64,000 nucleotides of DNA from Okapia johnstoni (GCA_024291935.2 JAGTYA010000026.1:2653501-2717500); one strand, 5' to 3'. Shown: positions 1 through 10,125, counted from the stretch's first letter. Made by a program: numbers and translations. Notes: generated from the letters alone by a model not told the origin.

Positions 1-316
1 GGAGATCAAACCAGTTCATCCTAAAGGAAATCAACCCTGACTATTTGTTGGAAGGACTGATGCTGAAGCTGAAGCTCCAATACTTTGGCCACTTGATGCG
101 AAGAGCTGACTCACTGGAAAAGACCCTGATGCTGGGCAAGATTGAAGGCAGGAGGAGAAGGGGATGACAAAGGATGAGGTGGTAGGATGGCATCACCAAC
201 TCAATGGACATGAAGTTGAGCAAACTTCAGCAGGTGGTGAAGGACAGGGAAGCCTGGTCTGCTGCAGTCCATGAGGTTGCAAAGAGTGAGACATGACTTA
301 GCAACTGAACAACAGA
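1..316 (+). mobile_element. BovB LINE, 3' end (cut by window start)
   Basis: This is the 3' end of a BovB (RTE-type) LINE in sense orientation. It encodes the C-terminal tail of the BovB polyprotein, with the family blocks [12 protein letters not shown] and [10 protein letters not shown] readable on the + strand before frame breaks (for example TGA in place of an arginine codon near 166). It ends in the CTGAACAACA-type tail near 305-316. BovB copies are usually 5'-truncated, and this one also runs off the window edge, so its true length is unknown. It is non-functional. Confidence 0.9.
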
Positions 317-784
317 CATTTCAAATTAAGGAATTTAGTGCTTTTCTCAGAATGGGAAGATGCAAGAGTCTGGGCTCGCAGAAATGATTCCTTTGATACG
401 CAATTTATCTCTTGGGGCCAGTTTCCTGTGCTTTCTCATCCTGAGTCCCCTTGGGGCTCACCTTCCAGCCAGGTGGGTGATGGGTTAATGGCTTCAACAC
501 CCTTTGTTTACTGATAGGGCAGCAACATTTTTCATTCACACCACCCTAACCCAGGAACCCCCTCCCAGCCTCAGAGCCCGGGGCTCCCCTTCGAGTCCCA
601 ACTCTCAGTGAGCATCTTCAGGCCTCTGTCTCCTCATCTGGAGCACCGAGAGATTAATCCTACACCCAAGGGATGATATGAAAGGGGAAACTGGGAGGAG
701 ATTTTCAAAGGGCATGAAGATTCAGTTCTGCAGGATGAATGAATGAGTCCTGGAGAGCGACTGTCCAGCACAGGGCCTGGAGAC
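317..784. other. Single-copy stretch with a possible MIR
   Basis: No gene or young repeat is seen. About 570-700 holds a phrase resembling the core and 3' half of a MIR SINE on the + strand (CCTCTGTCTCCTCATCTGGA near 625-644, then an AT-rich tail), but it is too diverged to call firmly. Confidence 0.4.
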
Positions 785-955
785 AACAGGACTGTATTGC
801 GTGCTTCCAAAGGGTTTGATCCCTGGGTTGAGAAGGGGATGGCTATCCACTCCAGTTTTCTTGCCTGCAGAATCCCATTGACAGAGGATCCTGGCGAGCG
901 TACCGTCCACGGGGTCGCAGAGAGTCAGGCACGACTGAGCGACAAAGCACAAGGC
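785..955 (+). mobile_element. Bov-tA SINE, 5'-eroded
   Basis: Bov-tA is a ruminant SINE made of a tRNA-like head joined to the 3' tail of BovB, which it uses for mobilisation. This copy has lost most of the head. From TTTGATCCCTGGGTTG onward it carries the standard body: CACTCCAGTTTTCTTGCCTG, the block ending GGGGTCGCAGAGAGTC, and the GACTGAGCGAC end. The 160-aa and 113-aa frames that cross it on the two strands are by-products of the repeat. Confidence 0.85.
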
Positions 956-2325
956 AGAGTCGGAATGAGGAGGGTGGTGGTCGTGTCCCGGTGCACCACA
1001 CACCGTCAGCTGCAGGAGGACAGGAGATGCTGGCCGCTCAGGGAAGGGCAGGTATCCGCACACACTCCTGTGCGGTGTGCGTGCTGCCCGGCAGAATGCT
1101 GGCTTTGTTTTTCATGTCTGTCTGCCCTCCCCTCCGCCCAGGCCAGCACAGACCCCTTTGCACCCCAAGCTCAGGGCAGGAATCAGAAGCTGCGGGGTAT
1201 CCACAGGGAGCTGTTCTGGAGATAATGAGGTCAGGCTAGGTGCACCCTGCGGGGGATGGGGGAGGGGCCGTCTCTCCATTAGGGTCTCCCCAGTCCTCTC
1301 CCCTGAGCCCCTGAAGGCCTGCTTCTGGGGGCCGCAGTCCCAGGCCCCCATGTGCCCCGGGCGAGGGTTCAGGGGGAGGAGGGGAAGGAGGGGTCTCAGC
1401 CCGGCAGGGCTTGCCCAGCAGCACCTGGAGGCCAGGCAGGTTGGGGTTGATTTAAAGGAAGTGAAGACACGTGATCTCCTCACGCTTCTGGGCTAAGATC
1501 CAGATCTGCTGTAAAGAGAGAGACACAGGTCAAAGCAAAGGGGTGTGTTTTTGCTCCTTGATACGCCCAGACAGTGTCTGATGGAGGCTGATCCAGCCAC
1601 GGAAGTCAGAAGTCCTTGCAGACACCCGACAGAAGAATCAAAATTCACTGTCCACTGTTGGACCCCTGGCCGGGGGCCCTCCCTCGAGTGGTTCTGCTGT
1701 TGGGAGGCACTGAGCTGGGGACCCAGGACCTGGCATGGGGGCCTCTGTGTGGGACCCACAGGTAGGGGGCTGGGGCAGAGGGCTGGGAGCAGAAGCAGAA
1801 CCCAAAGCCACCCAGTGGTCAACCCTGCCAGCCGGGGAGCACCCGGCACACTCAGCAGAGCAGCTAATTACACCTGGCAGAAGCACACGGTCCCAGCTGA
1901 TGGCCCCAGAGCCTAATTTGACAGCCGTCAACGGCATCAGATGCGTCCAGTCTGTGCGGCCTGGCTCCCGTGACAACCGGATAGAAGCTTGGTAACCGCG
2001 AGGTCAACGTGCTGCTTCCAGCCCTGTCGCCAGTGCGAGTTCGCATGTTAGACTTGTAATTCCTTCCAGGCTGTTTTGATTGGCCCAGCAGTCAGTCTGT
2101 AGATGAGAAGGGGAGAAATTACCTTTCATGTGGCCAAACTGTTGACACAAAGGGGCGGAAGATGGCCTGATCACCCCCTGGTGGCTCCACTGGACCAGAG
2201 GGAGAGTCACCAGGTCCTGTGCAGCCTACCCTCAGCTGACAAGTCCTGGTCCTCAGATGGCCTGCGACGGGGTTGCTGATGACGCATACTTAGTGCACAG
2301 CCTGGCTCTAGAGACTTTATTATCC
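956..2325. other. Single-copy GC-rich DNA
   Basis: No recognisable repeat or exon. Overlapping frames on both strands between 990 and 1990 have no protein-like composition or recognisable domain and are probably chance frames in GC-rich sequence. The segment 1850-2130 is calmer in composition and carries homeodomain- and nuclear-receptor-like words (CTAATTACACC, AGGTCAACG, TTGTAATTCC). It is listed separately as a possible conserved element. Confidence 0.5.
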
Positions 2326-2329
2326 AGGA

Positions 2330-2410
2330 GACAGTGGGTCCGCTTTGAAGATGAGGAAACTGAGGCAAAGGGGTGAGTGGCTTTCCCCAGATCAGCTGGA
2401 GGGTGGAGGG
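2330..2410 (-). repeat. MIR SINE fragment
   Basis: GATGAGGAAACTGAGGCAAA, followed by the GTGAGTGGCTTTCCCCAGATC block, matches the antisense of the conserved MIR core and 3' region. MIR is an ancient mammalian tRNA-derived SINE, so only this best-kept core remains visible. Confidence 0.7.
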
Positions 2411-2579
2411 TTCTCACTGCAAACCCTTTTCTCCCCGTGTCACCCTGCACTTTGACCTCAGCCTGGACGAGACCCCTGTCCGCCCCCAACCTGGCTCCAC
2501 CCACCAGCTGCCGGTAATCAGGGCACAAGACCCTCCACGCACGCACTGCTTGTTACGTGTGTTTGCTGTTGTTATTTTT

Positions 2580-2762
2580 GGTTTTTTAAATTCTTGGTGG
2601 CATCAGGTCTTTGCTGCAGCGTGGGGGGCTTCTCTCTAGTCGTGGCGATGGGCTTAGTTTCCCAGCGGCATGTGGGATCTTAGTTCCCCAACCGGAGATG
2701 GAACCTGGGTCCCCTGCATTGGAAGGTGGAGTCTTAACCCCTGGACCACCGGGGAAGTCCCG
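2580..2762 (-). mobile_element. CHR-type tRNA SINE (cetartiodactyl)
   Basis: Antisense copy of the CHR tRNA-derived SINE. It starts with the antisense A-tail (TTTTTGGTTTTTTAAATT) and reads through GCATGTGGGATCTTAGTTCC, the antisense B-box part (GGAGATGGAACCTGGGTCCC), and ends at ACCGGGGAAGTCCC, which is the antisense of the GGACTTCCCTGGTGG head. Nearly full length, with roughly 10-15% visible drift. Confidence 0.85.
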
Positions 2763-2771
2763 CTTGTCATG

Positions 2772-3168
2772 TGTTATGGGTGGGATATTTGTGTCCCCAA
2801 ATTCAGATGGTGAAGCCCTCACCCTTGAGTGGCCATTTGGAGTTGGGGAAGTAATAATGTTAAGTGAGGTTGTAAGGGTGGGGCCCTGACCCGAAGGGTA
2901 AGTGTCTTTACCCCACACTCTCTGGCTCGCTGTCTTTTGTCTCTCTCTCTCTCTCTCTCTCTGCCCACGTGTGCTCAGAGGAAAGGCCGTGTGAGGCCGA
3001 GGTGAGAAGGCAGCGGTCTACAAGCTGGGAAGACAATTCCCACCAGACATGGAATCAGCTGACACTTGATCCTTGAGTTCCAGCCTCAGGACTGAAAGCA
3101 GTAAACGTCCGTTGCTTAAGCCTGCATGTCTGGGATACTTTGTTATGGGAGCTGAGCTAAGACAGGAG
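2772..3168 (+). mobile_element. MLT1 LTR (ERVL-MaLR), solo
   Basis: Solo LTR of the old mammalian MaLR group. The 5' end has TGTTATGGGTGGGATATTTG and the CCCCAAATTCA block. The middle has the GTGTCTTTA and AGGCCGTGTGAGG blocks. The 3' end has GTTGCTTAAGCC and TGTTATGGGAGCTGAGCTAA. A TC microsatellite has grown inside it. No internal retroviral coding sequence is attached. Confidence 0.8.
2940..2962. repeat. (TC)n microsatellite
   Basis: Uninterrupted TC dinucleotide tract of about 11 units inside the MLT1 LTR. It probably expanded from the CTCTCTCTC-rich segment common in this LTR group. Confidence 0.95.
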
Positions 3169-3169
3169 G

Positions 3170-3930
3170 CTTTGGATAATGATCTCATTTAAGCCACCTT
3201 ATAAGCAAACGGTCACTGAGGCTGAGAGAGTAGGGGACCCCTTGCATGTGGGGTCTTTGGTGCTTTCTGAGAAGGCAGGTGCAGGCACAATGGACCCCAA
3301 CTCCCCAAACCCTGGATTCTGTTACTGTTCCCCAGCATGACCATTCACAACACTGAGGCTCAGGCGTCCTGGGGGTTTCATAGCTCTCCTCATGTATTTT
3401 GCCTTATGATCATTTCTCACAGAAGCAGAGAGCGCAGGGCTGAAGGAGCAGCAGTGAACAAAAGCATGCGCCCCCATGCCCTTGTGAAGCTCAGAGCTCC
3501 AGTGCAGAGAGGGGCTCAGAGACCCCAGTCATGTGCGTCAAGGATTAAAGCCCTGCCGGCTTGTACTGAGTACTCAGGCTTATAATTAACACTGTTATCA
3601 TTAGCATTTAATGTATCCTTCTTAACATATGTTGAGGTGCATTTTTGGAATATTAATGTTTACTGAACATTTACGCTCCTAGAAGCAGGCTTTGGGAATT
3701 TATTAGGAAGACTTTTTTTTCCTGCAGTGCCCATTCCAGGACTGGGTAAGCAGCCGCAGACGTGCTGTGATTTCAGAGTGTTGGAGACCTAGTGGTTTCC
3801 TCCCCTGATGGCCAGAGCTGTGATAAACTGTGAGGCGGGGGGGAGGCAATGGCTCGGATGGACCCCAGGCTCCCTCCCAGCCCAGAGCTGGACGAAGCTC
3901 TATCCCCTCCCTTGCTCCTAGATGAGGATG
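3170..3930. other. Mostly single-copy, possible L2/MIR traces
   Basis: No gene seen. Near 3180-3245 a GAGGCTGAGAGAG phrase may be antisense MIR. Near 3440-3520, AGCAGTGAACAAAAGCATGC followed by CCCTTGTGAAGCTCAGAG resembles the antisense 3' region of L2. Both are weak. The rest is unassigned. Confidence 0.4.
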
Positions 3931-3934
3931 CAGG

Positions 3935-4065
3935 ATTCTGGGCTCCCAGCTCACCACTCCCTGTGGAACCTGAGGAAGTTACTTACTTGAACTTTGCTCG
4001 TGCTTCAGTTTTGATGAAAGAGGACTTTTATGTGCTGACTCTGACTCCCTTGGAATTTGTTGAAG
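3935..4065 (+). repeat. MIR SINE fragment
   Basis: ACCTGAGGAAGTTACTTACT, followed by TTGCTCGTGCTTCAGTTTTGATGAAA, follows the MIR consensus (..GCAAGTTACTTAAC..TGCCTCAGTTTCCTCATC..) on the + strand. The 120-aa frame starting at 3849 crosses it and is not a gene. Confidence 0.6.
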
Positions 4066-4274
4066 ACAGAAGAAGGGATATCAAACACTCTCCTCAAAGT
4101 AGAAGGGGCAGGAGTTTTCTATTTGTTTGTTTTCATGTTTCCCAGATGGCAAAATCAACCCCGTCAGTCCTGTGTTGGGTCAGGGTTCTGGCTGGGCTTC
4201 CCAGAATGTAGGAAGAAGGTCTCAGGCTCGTGTGGGCTGGCAAAGAAAGAGCAGAGTTGTGGTATCAGCCAGTG

Positions 4275-4390
4275 AAGTGAAAAGCCGTTCAGTTGTGTCC
4301 GACCCTTTGCGGTCCCGTGGATATACAGTCCGTGGGATTCTCCAGGCCAGAGTGCTGAAGCGGGTTGCCATTCCCTTCTCTGCCAAGAAG
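4275..4390 (-). mobile_element. Bov-tA SINE fragment
   Basis: Antisense copy of the BovB-like body of Bov-tA only: GTTCAGTTGTGTCCGACCCT through TTGCCATTCCCTTCTCTGCC. The tRNA-like head that should follow on this strand is missing. Confidence 0.8.
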
Positions 4391-4394
4391 CAAG

Positions 4395-4776
4395 AAAAAA
4401 CCCAGCCTGAAAAGACAGAGCAACCGTCAGAGCAAGACTCAGATATGACACAGATGTTAGAATTTTCTGACGGGGGATTTAAAAAATTGTGATTAATACT
4501 TGAGGGCTCTGATGGAAAAAGTAGATAGTACATGGGTAGTGTCATCAGAAAACAGATGGATAATGTCAGCAGAGAGATGGAAACTCTAAGAACCAATCAA
4601 AAGGAAACACTGGAAACAAAACCCACGGTAACAAAAATGAAGAATGTCTCCAATGGGCTCATCACAAGCTGTAAGGCAGCGGAGGAAAGAATCTGAACTT
4701 GGAGAAAGGGCAAGAGAAACTTCCAAAATGAAACTCAGAGAGAAAAAGAAATGTGAAAAGAACAGAATATATGAGA
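4395..4776 (+). mobile_element. L1 fragment, ORF1 region
   Basis: A-rich sequence with GAAGAATGTCTCCAATGGGC, GCGGAGGAAAGAATCTGAAC and GAGAGAAAAAGAAATGTG. These follow the coiled-coil part of L1 ORF1 on the + strand. It contains stops and is not translatable as a whole. It is interrupted downstream by a Bov-tA, and the L1 sequence that follows the SINE belongs to the 3' end of the element rather than to the next part of ORF1. Confidence 0.65.
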
Positions 4777-4997
4777 GTACGTGTGTGCGTGCTCAGTCGT
4801 GTCTGACGCTGTGCGAGCCTATGGATTGTAGCCCGCCAGGCTTCTCCATCCGTGGGATATTCCAGGCAAGAATACTGGAGTGGGTTTCCATTCCCTTCTC
4901 CAAGGGATCTTTCCAACCCAGGGATCGAACCTGCATCTCTTATGTCTCCTGCACTGACAGGCAGATTCTTTATCACTAGTGCCACCTGGGAAGCCCA
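4777..4997 (-). mobile_element. Bov-tA SINE, near full length
   Basis: Complete antisense Bov-tA, from TGCTCAGTCGTGTCTGACGC at the tail side to CCACCTGGGAAGCCC, which is the antisense of the tRNA-like head GGGCTTCCCAGGTGG. It sits inside L1 sequence. A short ATATGA word lies close outside each end and may be the remains of a target duplication. The 111-, 107- and 119-aa frames over it are repeat by-products. Confidence 0.9.
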
Positions 4998-5565
4998 TAT
5001 GATCCAGAAAGTATACTCTTGGGTATTTCTCCAACTGATTCAAAAACTGATGTCCACACAAAAATCTGCATGTGAAAGTTTACAACTCTACTCATTATCA
5101 CCAAATGAGATGGATGAAACTGCAGCCTATTATACAGAGCTAAGTGAGTCAGAAAGAGAAACACCAATACAGTGTATCAATGCATATAAACGGAATTTAG
5201 AAAAACAGTAATAACAACCGTACATGCAAGCCAGCAGAAGAGACACAGAAGTAAAGAACAGACTTTTGGACTATGTGGGAAAAGGCGAGGGTGGGACAAT
5301 TTAAGAGAGTAGCATTGAAACATGTATATTACCATATGTAAAATAGATGACCAATGCAAGTTCGATGCATGAAGCAGGACACCCATAGCTGGTGCTCTGG
5401 AACAATCCAGAGGGCTGGAGTAGGGAGGGAGCTGGCAGGGGGGTTCAGGATGGGGGGGACGCATGTACACCCATGGCTGATTCATGCCAATATATGGCAA
5501 AAGCCACCACAATATTGTAAAGTAATTAGCCTCCAACTAAATTAATTAATTAAAAACAAAAAATT
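4998..5565 (+). mobile_element. Ruminant L1 3' end
   Basis: Sense 3' end of a ruminant-type L1. It carries an ORF2 C-terminal phrase near 5000-5080, the GAGTCAGAAAGAGAAACACC block, GAACAGACTTTTGGACTATG, and the typical ruminant L1 3'UTR (AGGTTCGATGCATGA-like at about 5357, the GGGCTGG..GGGAGGGAGCTGG run, ATGGCTGATTCATGCCAATA, and an A/T-rich tail ending near 5565). Segments between about 5085 and 5110 are missing relative to the usual order, so the copy is rearranged as well as 5'-truncated. Confidence 0.8.
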
Positions 5566-6400
5566 AATAAACCAGTTCAAAACTTATATATTTAAATAGA
5601 CATTTCTCCAAAGAAGATGTACAAGTGGCCAACATACATGTGAAAAGACACTCAACTTCAGTAATTATCAGGGAAATGGAAATAAAAACTACAATGACTT
5701 ATTACGTCTAAGATAGCTGTTATCAAAAGAAAGGTAAGTGTTAGTGAAGGTACAGAGAAACTGCAACCTTCTGCACCGTTGGTGGAAATGTAAAATGGTG
5801 CAATGGCTGTGGAAAACATTATGGAGCATCCATAAAATTCTCTAAAAATAAGATTGCCGTGTGATCCAGCAATCTCACTTCTGGATATCTACCCCAAAGT
5901 GTTAAAATCTGGATCTTGGAGAGATCTTGGTACCTGCATGTTTACTGCAGCATTATTCACAGTGGCCAAGATAGGGAAACTACCTAAGTGTGCGTCAGCT
6001 AATGAATGGATAAAGATGATGTGGTTTACACATGCAGCAGAATATTACTCAGCCATGAAAACGAAGGAAATCCTGCTGTGGACAGCAACGCAGATGAAGC
6101 TTGAGAACATTTTGCTAAGAGAAATTAGTTGGTTATAGATGGACAAAACCCTTATTATTCTACTTCTATGAGTTCTCTAAAATAATCAAACTCAGTGATA
6201 GAGGGCAAATTTGTGTCACTGGGGTGGAGGGGAGGGGCAAACAGGGAGATGTCTAAGAGGCATAAAGTTTCAGTTAGACAAGATAAATAAGTCCTGGGTG
6301 TCTACTGCACAACACTGTACCTCCCGTCAACGATGCTGTATCCTGCATGTGAAACTGTTAGTGGGTAGGCCTCTGGCCATTTGTTTTAGAGATTTTTTTT
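5566..6400 (+). mobile_element. Older L1 3' end (ORF2 C-terminus and 3'UTR)
   Basis: Second L1 in the same orientation. It begins with the GACATTTCTCCAAAGAAGAT block typical of the region before the ORF2 end. It runs through GTGATCCAGCAATCTCACTT and AAATCTGGATCTTGG to an ORF2 C-terminal stretch at 5854-6138, which shows the family phrase EYYSAM. The 3'UTR is diverged, with a T-rich end near 6400. Coding is broken and no endonuclease or RT part is present. Confidence 0.8.
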
Positions 6401-7035
6401 TTTAAAGAAAATGTCCATCATACATCAATGCGGTGGATTTTTTAAAAAGGAAATCCTTAAATTCTCTACAATTTTTGCTCCTTTCTTGACCCAGCTATGG
6501 AGTGCATAAATGGCAGTGCAGACCCACGGTATCTGGAGTGGGCAGTGGTTCAAGTCCAGTGGCGTCCAGATGGCAGGGTCAGAGGGCTTCTGCCCCTCCG
6601 GGGAGCTGTTGGGTGGAGGCCAGTTCCCAGGGAAACTCTGGGGGTTCACATGGAGGAGTGTGGCTCCAGGCCAGCCATCCACATTCCGGAAGCATCTTCT
6701 CAAAGCGCAAACTGAGGGCACGTTTAGGAGGGCTCGCAAGCAGCCTGGGGATGAGAAGGAGCCTCCAGACCTCTTGCGGTGGGTGTCTCAGCTTTCTCCC
6801 CATTCCCTTTCACATCCCACGTGTAGAAAGGAATGTCAGGGAGTGAGGGGGCCTGGTGTCCAGAAGCCGGGGACCCGCCTGAAGATCATGAGCCCAGGGA
6901 GACACGTCCCAGTGAGCAGCTCCTGGGTGCCTGGCACTGGGTTGGGTGCAGGCTGCAATGAAGTTAGTACGCTTCATGAAATAAAATCAAAATCTGAAAT
7001 GCCCCTTGTTGAGCACCTGTTTTCTTCCTGACTGT
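6401..7035. other. Single-copy stretch
   Basis: Frames of 104, 114 and 173 codons overlap here on both strands and in different frames, which is what GC-rich non-coding DNA gives. I see no domain, signal peptide or splice pattern that supports any one of them. Confidence 0.5.
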
Positions 7036-7039
7036 CCCT

Positions 7040-7162
7040 CTTCTTTCTTCTGCTGCCCAGCTCGGCTTGCAGAGTCTCATTTTCACAAGCAGGGATTGAG
7101 CCGAGGCCATGGCAGTGAGGGCGCTGAGTCCTAACCACTAGCCAAGCAGGGAGCTCCCTTGA
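7040..7162 (-). mobile_element. CHR-type SINE, old copy
   Basis: Antisense tRNA-derived SINE. GCAGGGATTGAGCCGAGGCC (antisense B-box side), then GAGTCCTAACCACTAG and CAGGGAGCTCCCTT (antisense head). More diverged than the CHR at 2580. Confidence 0.65.
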
Positions 7163-7334
7163 TGATCTTTTTATACACAGAGCCTGGCTCTATCAAAACA
7201 TCATTGAGTGTTTATGTTTCCATAAGGGAAGCCCGAGACCAGAACCTTCCAGAACAAGCACAAGGTCCCGCAGCAGGTCAGTGCATGCCCCTCCTCCAGA
7301 CCCCAGAATGGCAGGCTGTTTCCACCACATCTTC

Positions 7335-7563
7335 TACAGCCCAGGGCCCCCCACTGGGGGCAATTCTGCCCCCCCCCCCCCGGGGACAATGGCAATTATC
7401 TAGAGACATCTTTGATTGTCAGGATTGGGAGGTGTCACTCGGGTCTAGTGGGTCAAGGCCAGGGATGCTGCTACATATCCCAGTGCACAGGACAGCCTTC
7501 ACCCCAGAGAATGACCTGGCCCCAAACACCAGGAGGGCAGAGTTTGAGAAACCACTTTGCAGT
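7335..7563 (+). mobile_element. MER20 (hAT-Charlie non-autonomous DNA transposon)
   Basis: Sense MER20 remnant with GGGGGCAATTCTGCCCCCC at the 5' side, TATCTAGAGACATCTTTGAT, GGATGCTGCTACATATCCCA, and GTTTGAGAAACCACTTTG at the 3' side. A C14-like run at about 7369-7382 is a local expansion of the CCCCCC block. Nearly full length and old. Confidence 0.85.
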
Positions 7564-7835
7564 TTAACCCCCACCTAGCAACCATCTCTAAAGGCTTGAG
7601 GATGAACAGTACTTAAAAAGGGAAAAGTTGGTCAGACTAGACAACAATTCTCCCAGCAACATCCAGCCTGGGACTCAGAGCAGCTGTTTCTGGCATTGCT
7701 CGAGGGACCTCTCCCTGCACGGGCATGGCCGAGACCAGCTTCTCTGGCCAGAGTGGGTTTAGAGAGTGGAGTCGAGTCCTCCCAGGAGCATCCCTCAGTG
7801 AGCTGCTGATTTGGCGAGTTGAATGGTAAACCCCC
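7564..7835. other. Single-copy stretch
   Basis: Nothing recognised. The frames here are antisense or sense by-products that run into the neighbouring BovB. Confidence 0.4.
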
Positions 7836-8224
7836 ACCAAATATACATTTCCATGATGCTTTCCAATTGTGGCTGGAAAAGATCCTTAAGAGTCCCTTGG
7901 ACAGCAAGGAGATCTAACCAGTCAATCCTAAAGGAAATCAACCCTGGGTATTCACTGGAAGGGCTGATGCTGAAGCTGAAACTCCAATACTTTGGCCACC
8001 TGATGCAAAGAGTCAACTCATTGGAAAGGACCCTGAGGCTGGGAAAGATTGAAGGCAGGAGGAGAAGGGGACGACAGAGGATGAGATGGTTGGATGGCAT
8101 CACTGACTCAATGGATGTGAGTCTGAGCAAACTCCGGGAGATGGTGAAGGACAGGGGAACCTGGTGTGCTGCAGTCCATGGGGTCGCAAAGAATCGGACA
8201 TGACAGGAACTGAACAACAATAAC
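7836..8224 (+). mobile_element. BovB LINE 3' fragment
   Basis: Sense BovB 3' end of about 390 bp. A 126-codon frame (7823-8203) is still open and reads the C-terminal blocks [17 protein letters not shown] and [14 protein letters not shown]. It ends in the GAACTGAACAACAATAAC tail. Such short C-terminal frames have no promoter and no catalytic domain. It lies directly against the 5' flank of an MLT1 LTR. Confidence 0.9.
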
Positions 8225-8840
8225 AAATCACCCTTGAACCTGCCAATGTGACCTTGTATGGGGAAACGGTCTTTGCAAATGTGATGAAATTAAAGGTCTC
8301 GAGATGTGCTCACTCTGCATCACTCATGTGTGTGTGTGCTCTCAGCCGCTCAGTCCAACTCTTTGGCAACCCCATGGACTATAGAACACCAGGCTTCTCT
8401 GTCCATGGGCTTTCCCAGGCAAGAAGACTGGAGTGAGTTGCCTTCTTCCCCACCCAGGGATCTAACCCGCATCTTTGGCGTCTCTTGCACTGGCAAGCGG
8501 ATTCGTTACCACTGCACCACCTGAGTGGGCCCTAAAAGCAATGAGCAGCATCCTAACAAGAGACAGGGAAGAAGACACAGACCCACAGGGAGGGGAGGAG
8601 GCCGTGTGAAGACAGACAGAGGCTGGAGGGATGCGGCCACGAGCCCGGGGTACCTGCGTCCCCCAGAGGCTGGAAGATGCGGGAATGACCCTCCCGAGGA
8701 GGCTCCAAAGGAACCACGGCCCCGGGACTCCCCGACCCTAGACGTCTGGTCTCTAAAACTGAGGCAGGATGAATCTGTGATGGTTTAAGCCCCCAGTGTG
8801 TGGGAAGTTGTTATGACAGCCTCAGAACACTTGTAAGACA
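8225..8840 (+). mobile_element. MLT1 LTR split by a SINE
   Basis: Old MaLR LTR in two pieces, 8225-8317 and 8526-8840. The first piece has the AAACGGTCTTTGCAAATGTG block. The second resumes with GTGGGCCCTAAAAGCAATGA and continues through GAGGCCGTGTGAAGACAG to GGTTTAAGCCCCCAGTGTGT. The two halves join in the right order for one LTR. Confidence 0.8.
8318..8525 (-). mobile_element. Bov-tA SINE inside MLT1
   Basis: Antisense Bov-tA of about 205 bp, from the CTCTCAGCCGCTCAGTCC tail side to ACCACTGCACCACCTGAG at the head side. A GTGTGTGTG run lies at its tail side. Because the host LTR is mammal-wide and this SINE is ruminant-only, the order of insertion is clear. Confidence 0.88.
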
Positions 8841-9735
8841 GTCTTTAGCTTTTGGATTCAAGTGCTTCAGGGAAACTGCCGGAGGATAGCAAGCATTCAG
8901 AAAAGTTCGTGAGCGTTTCCATCTAGGATCTCAGGTCCCAGATCACCAAGTGTTCTCAAGCGCCTTTCAAAACCAGCCGCCACCGGAATGAACAGATTGT
9001 CGCAGGATGAAAAAGGCTGTTTGTGAAGTGACTTCTCTGCTGTGCTAGGTCACGGTCAGCGATGATCTGGTGGAGACATGCCCTAGACTCCGCGTGCACG
9101 GTTCTTGCCAGCCTTGCATTTAGCGGCTTTTCGCAGAGCCCAGCAGCCTGGCGTTGTCAGGCAGGGCGGGAACGCGGCGTCTCCACCCCACGGGTGGGAA
9201 ATTGACACCTGGGGACCAAGAAGCAGGAGACTCAGCTCCAAGCGATTCGAAGCAAGTGGCTCAGGCGGCTGGAAGCTGAGAGCCAGCCGAGCACTGGAGG
9301 GCAGTCACTGAGGCTCCAAGTCCTCTTCCCCGCGTTTCTCCCGGCTCCACTCCGCCTCTTCTCAACATGATCCTGGGGCTGTGATGTCCCTCCCTGGGCA
9401 CACGACGGCATCCTGACATTTGTTCTTATATCCAGGACTCAGGGCCGGCACATCTTATAAAGGCCCTGCCTTGGTCATTGCTGACTTGAAATTCTCAAGA
9501 ATTTATCTTTGAACATGTGTTTGGTTACTGAAGTCTGTGACAGAGTGGAGCACGCGTGTGACAAAGGAGAGGTAGGCAGCATGCCTGCCACCATTCCGTG
9601 CTATCTCCTCTTACATAGCATCTGTGACGGCCCAGGGGAGCAGGATTCTGGTGGACCCATGGTGAGACACGGGTGATGAGCAAGACTCAGTGAGAGGGAA
9701 ATGTAACTGTGTTACATCTGGAGACCTGTAAGTGT
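8841..9735. other. Single-copy stretch
   Basis: No repeat or gene that I can support. Near 9190-9300 a faint antisense MIR-like phrase (ACCAAGAAGCAGGAGACTCAG) is possible but not called. Confidence 0.4.
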
Positions 9736-10125
9736 AGCCGAAGAATTGGTGCTTTCCAACTGTAGTCTGGAGAAGACTCTTGAGAGTCCCTTGGACAGCA
9801 AGGAGATCAAACCAGTCAATCCTAAGGGAAATCAATGCTGCACATTCATTGGAAGGACTGATGCTGAAGCTGAAGCTCCAATACTCTAGCCACCTGATGC
9901 AAAGAGCCGACTCATTGGAAAAGACCCTGATGCTGGGGAAGATTGAAGGCAGGAGGAGAAGGGGACAGCAGAGGATGAGATGTTTGGATGGCATCACCGA
10001 CTCAGTGGACCTGAATTCGAGCAAACTCTGGGAGGTAGTGGAGGACAGAGGAGCCTGCCATGCTGCAGTCCATGGGGTTTCAATGAGTCGGACACAACTT
10101 AGTGGCTGAACAACGACAACAACGC
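9736..10125 (+). mobile_element. BovB LINE 3' fragment
   Basis: Sense BovB 3' end, parallel in structure to the copy at 7836. It has a 109-codon open C-terminal frame (9780-10109), the block LKLKLQYSSHLMQR, and the GCTGAACAACGACAACAAC tail. The 5' truncation point is within a few bases of that of the 7.8-kb copy, so both start near GCTTTCCAA(C/T)TGT. Confidence 0.9.

Noticed and set aside
722..1063. Recurring [18 protein letters not shown] peptides in many small frames
   Set aside because: These are translations of the antisense Bov-tA/BovB body and recur wherever a SINE lies. Not a protein family.
2772..3168. Retroviral coding sequence next to the MLT1 LTRs
   Set aside because: Searched by eye around 2.8, 8.2 and 16.7 kb; only solo LTRs are present, with no gag- or pol-like frame beside them.
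5854..6138. 94-codon frame as a small gene
   Set aside because: It is the C-terminus of L1 ORF2 (EYYSAM phrase) in a 5'-truncated element.
6510..7031. 173-codon + strand frame
   Set aside because: Two other + frames and minus frames of similar length overlap it; no domain, no supporting splice or promoter signal.
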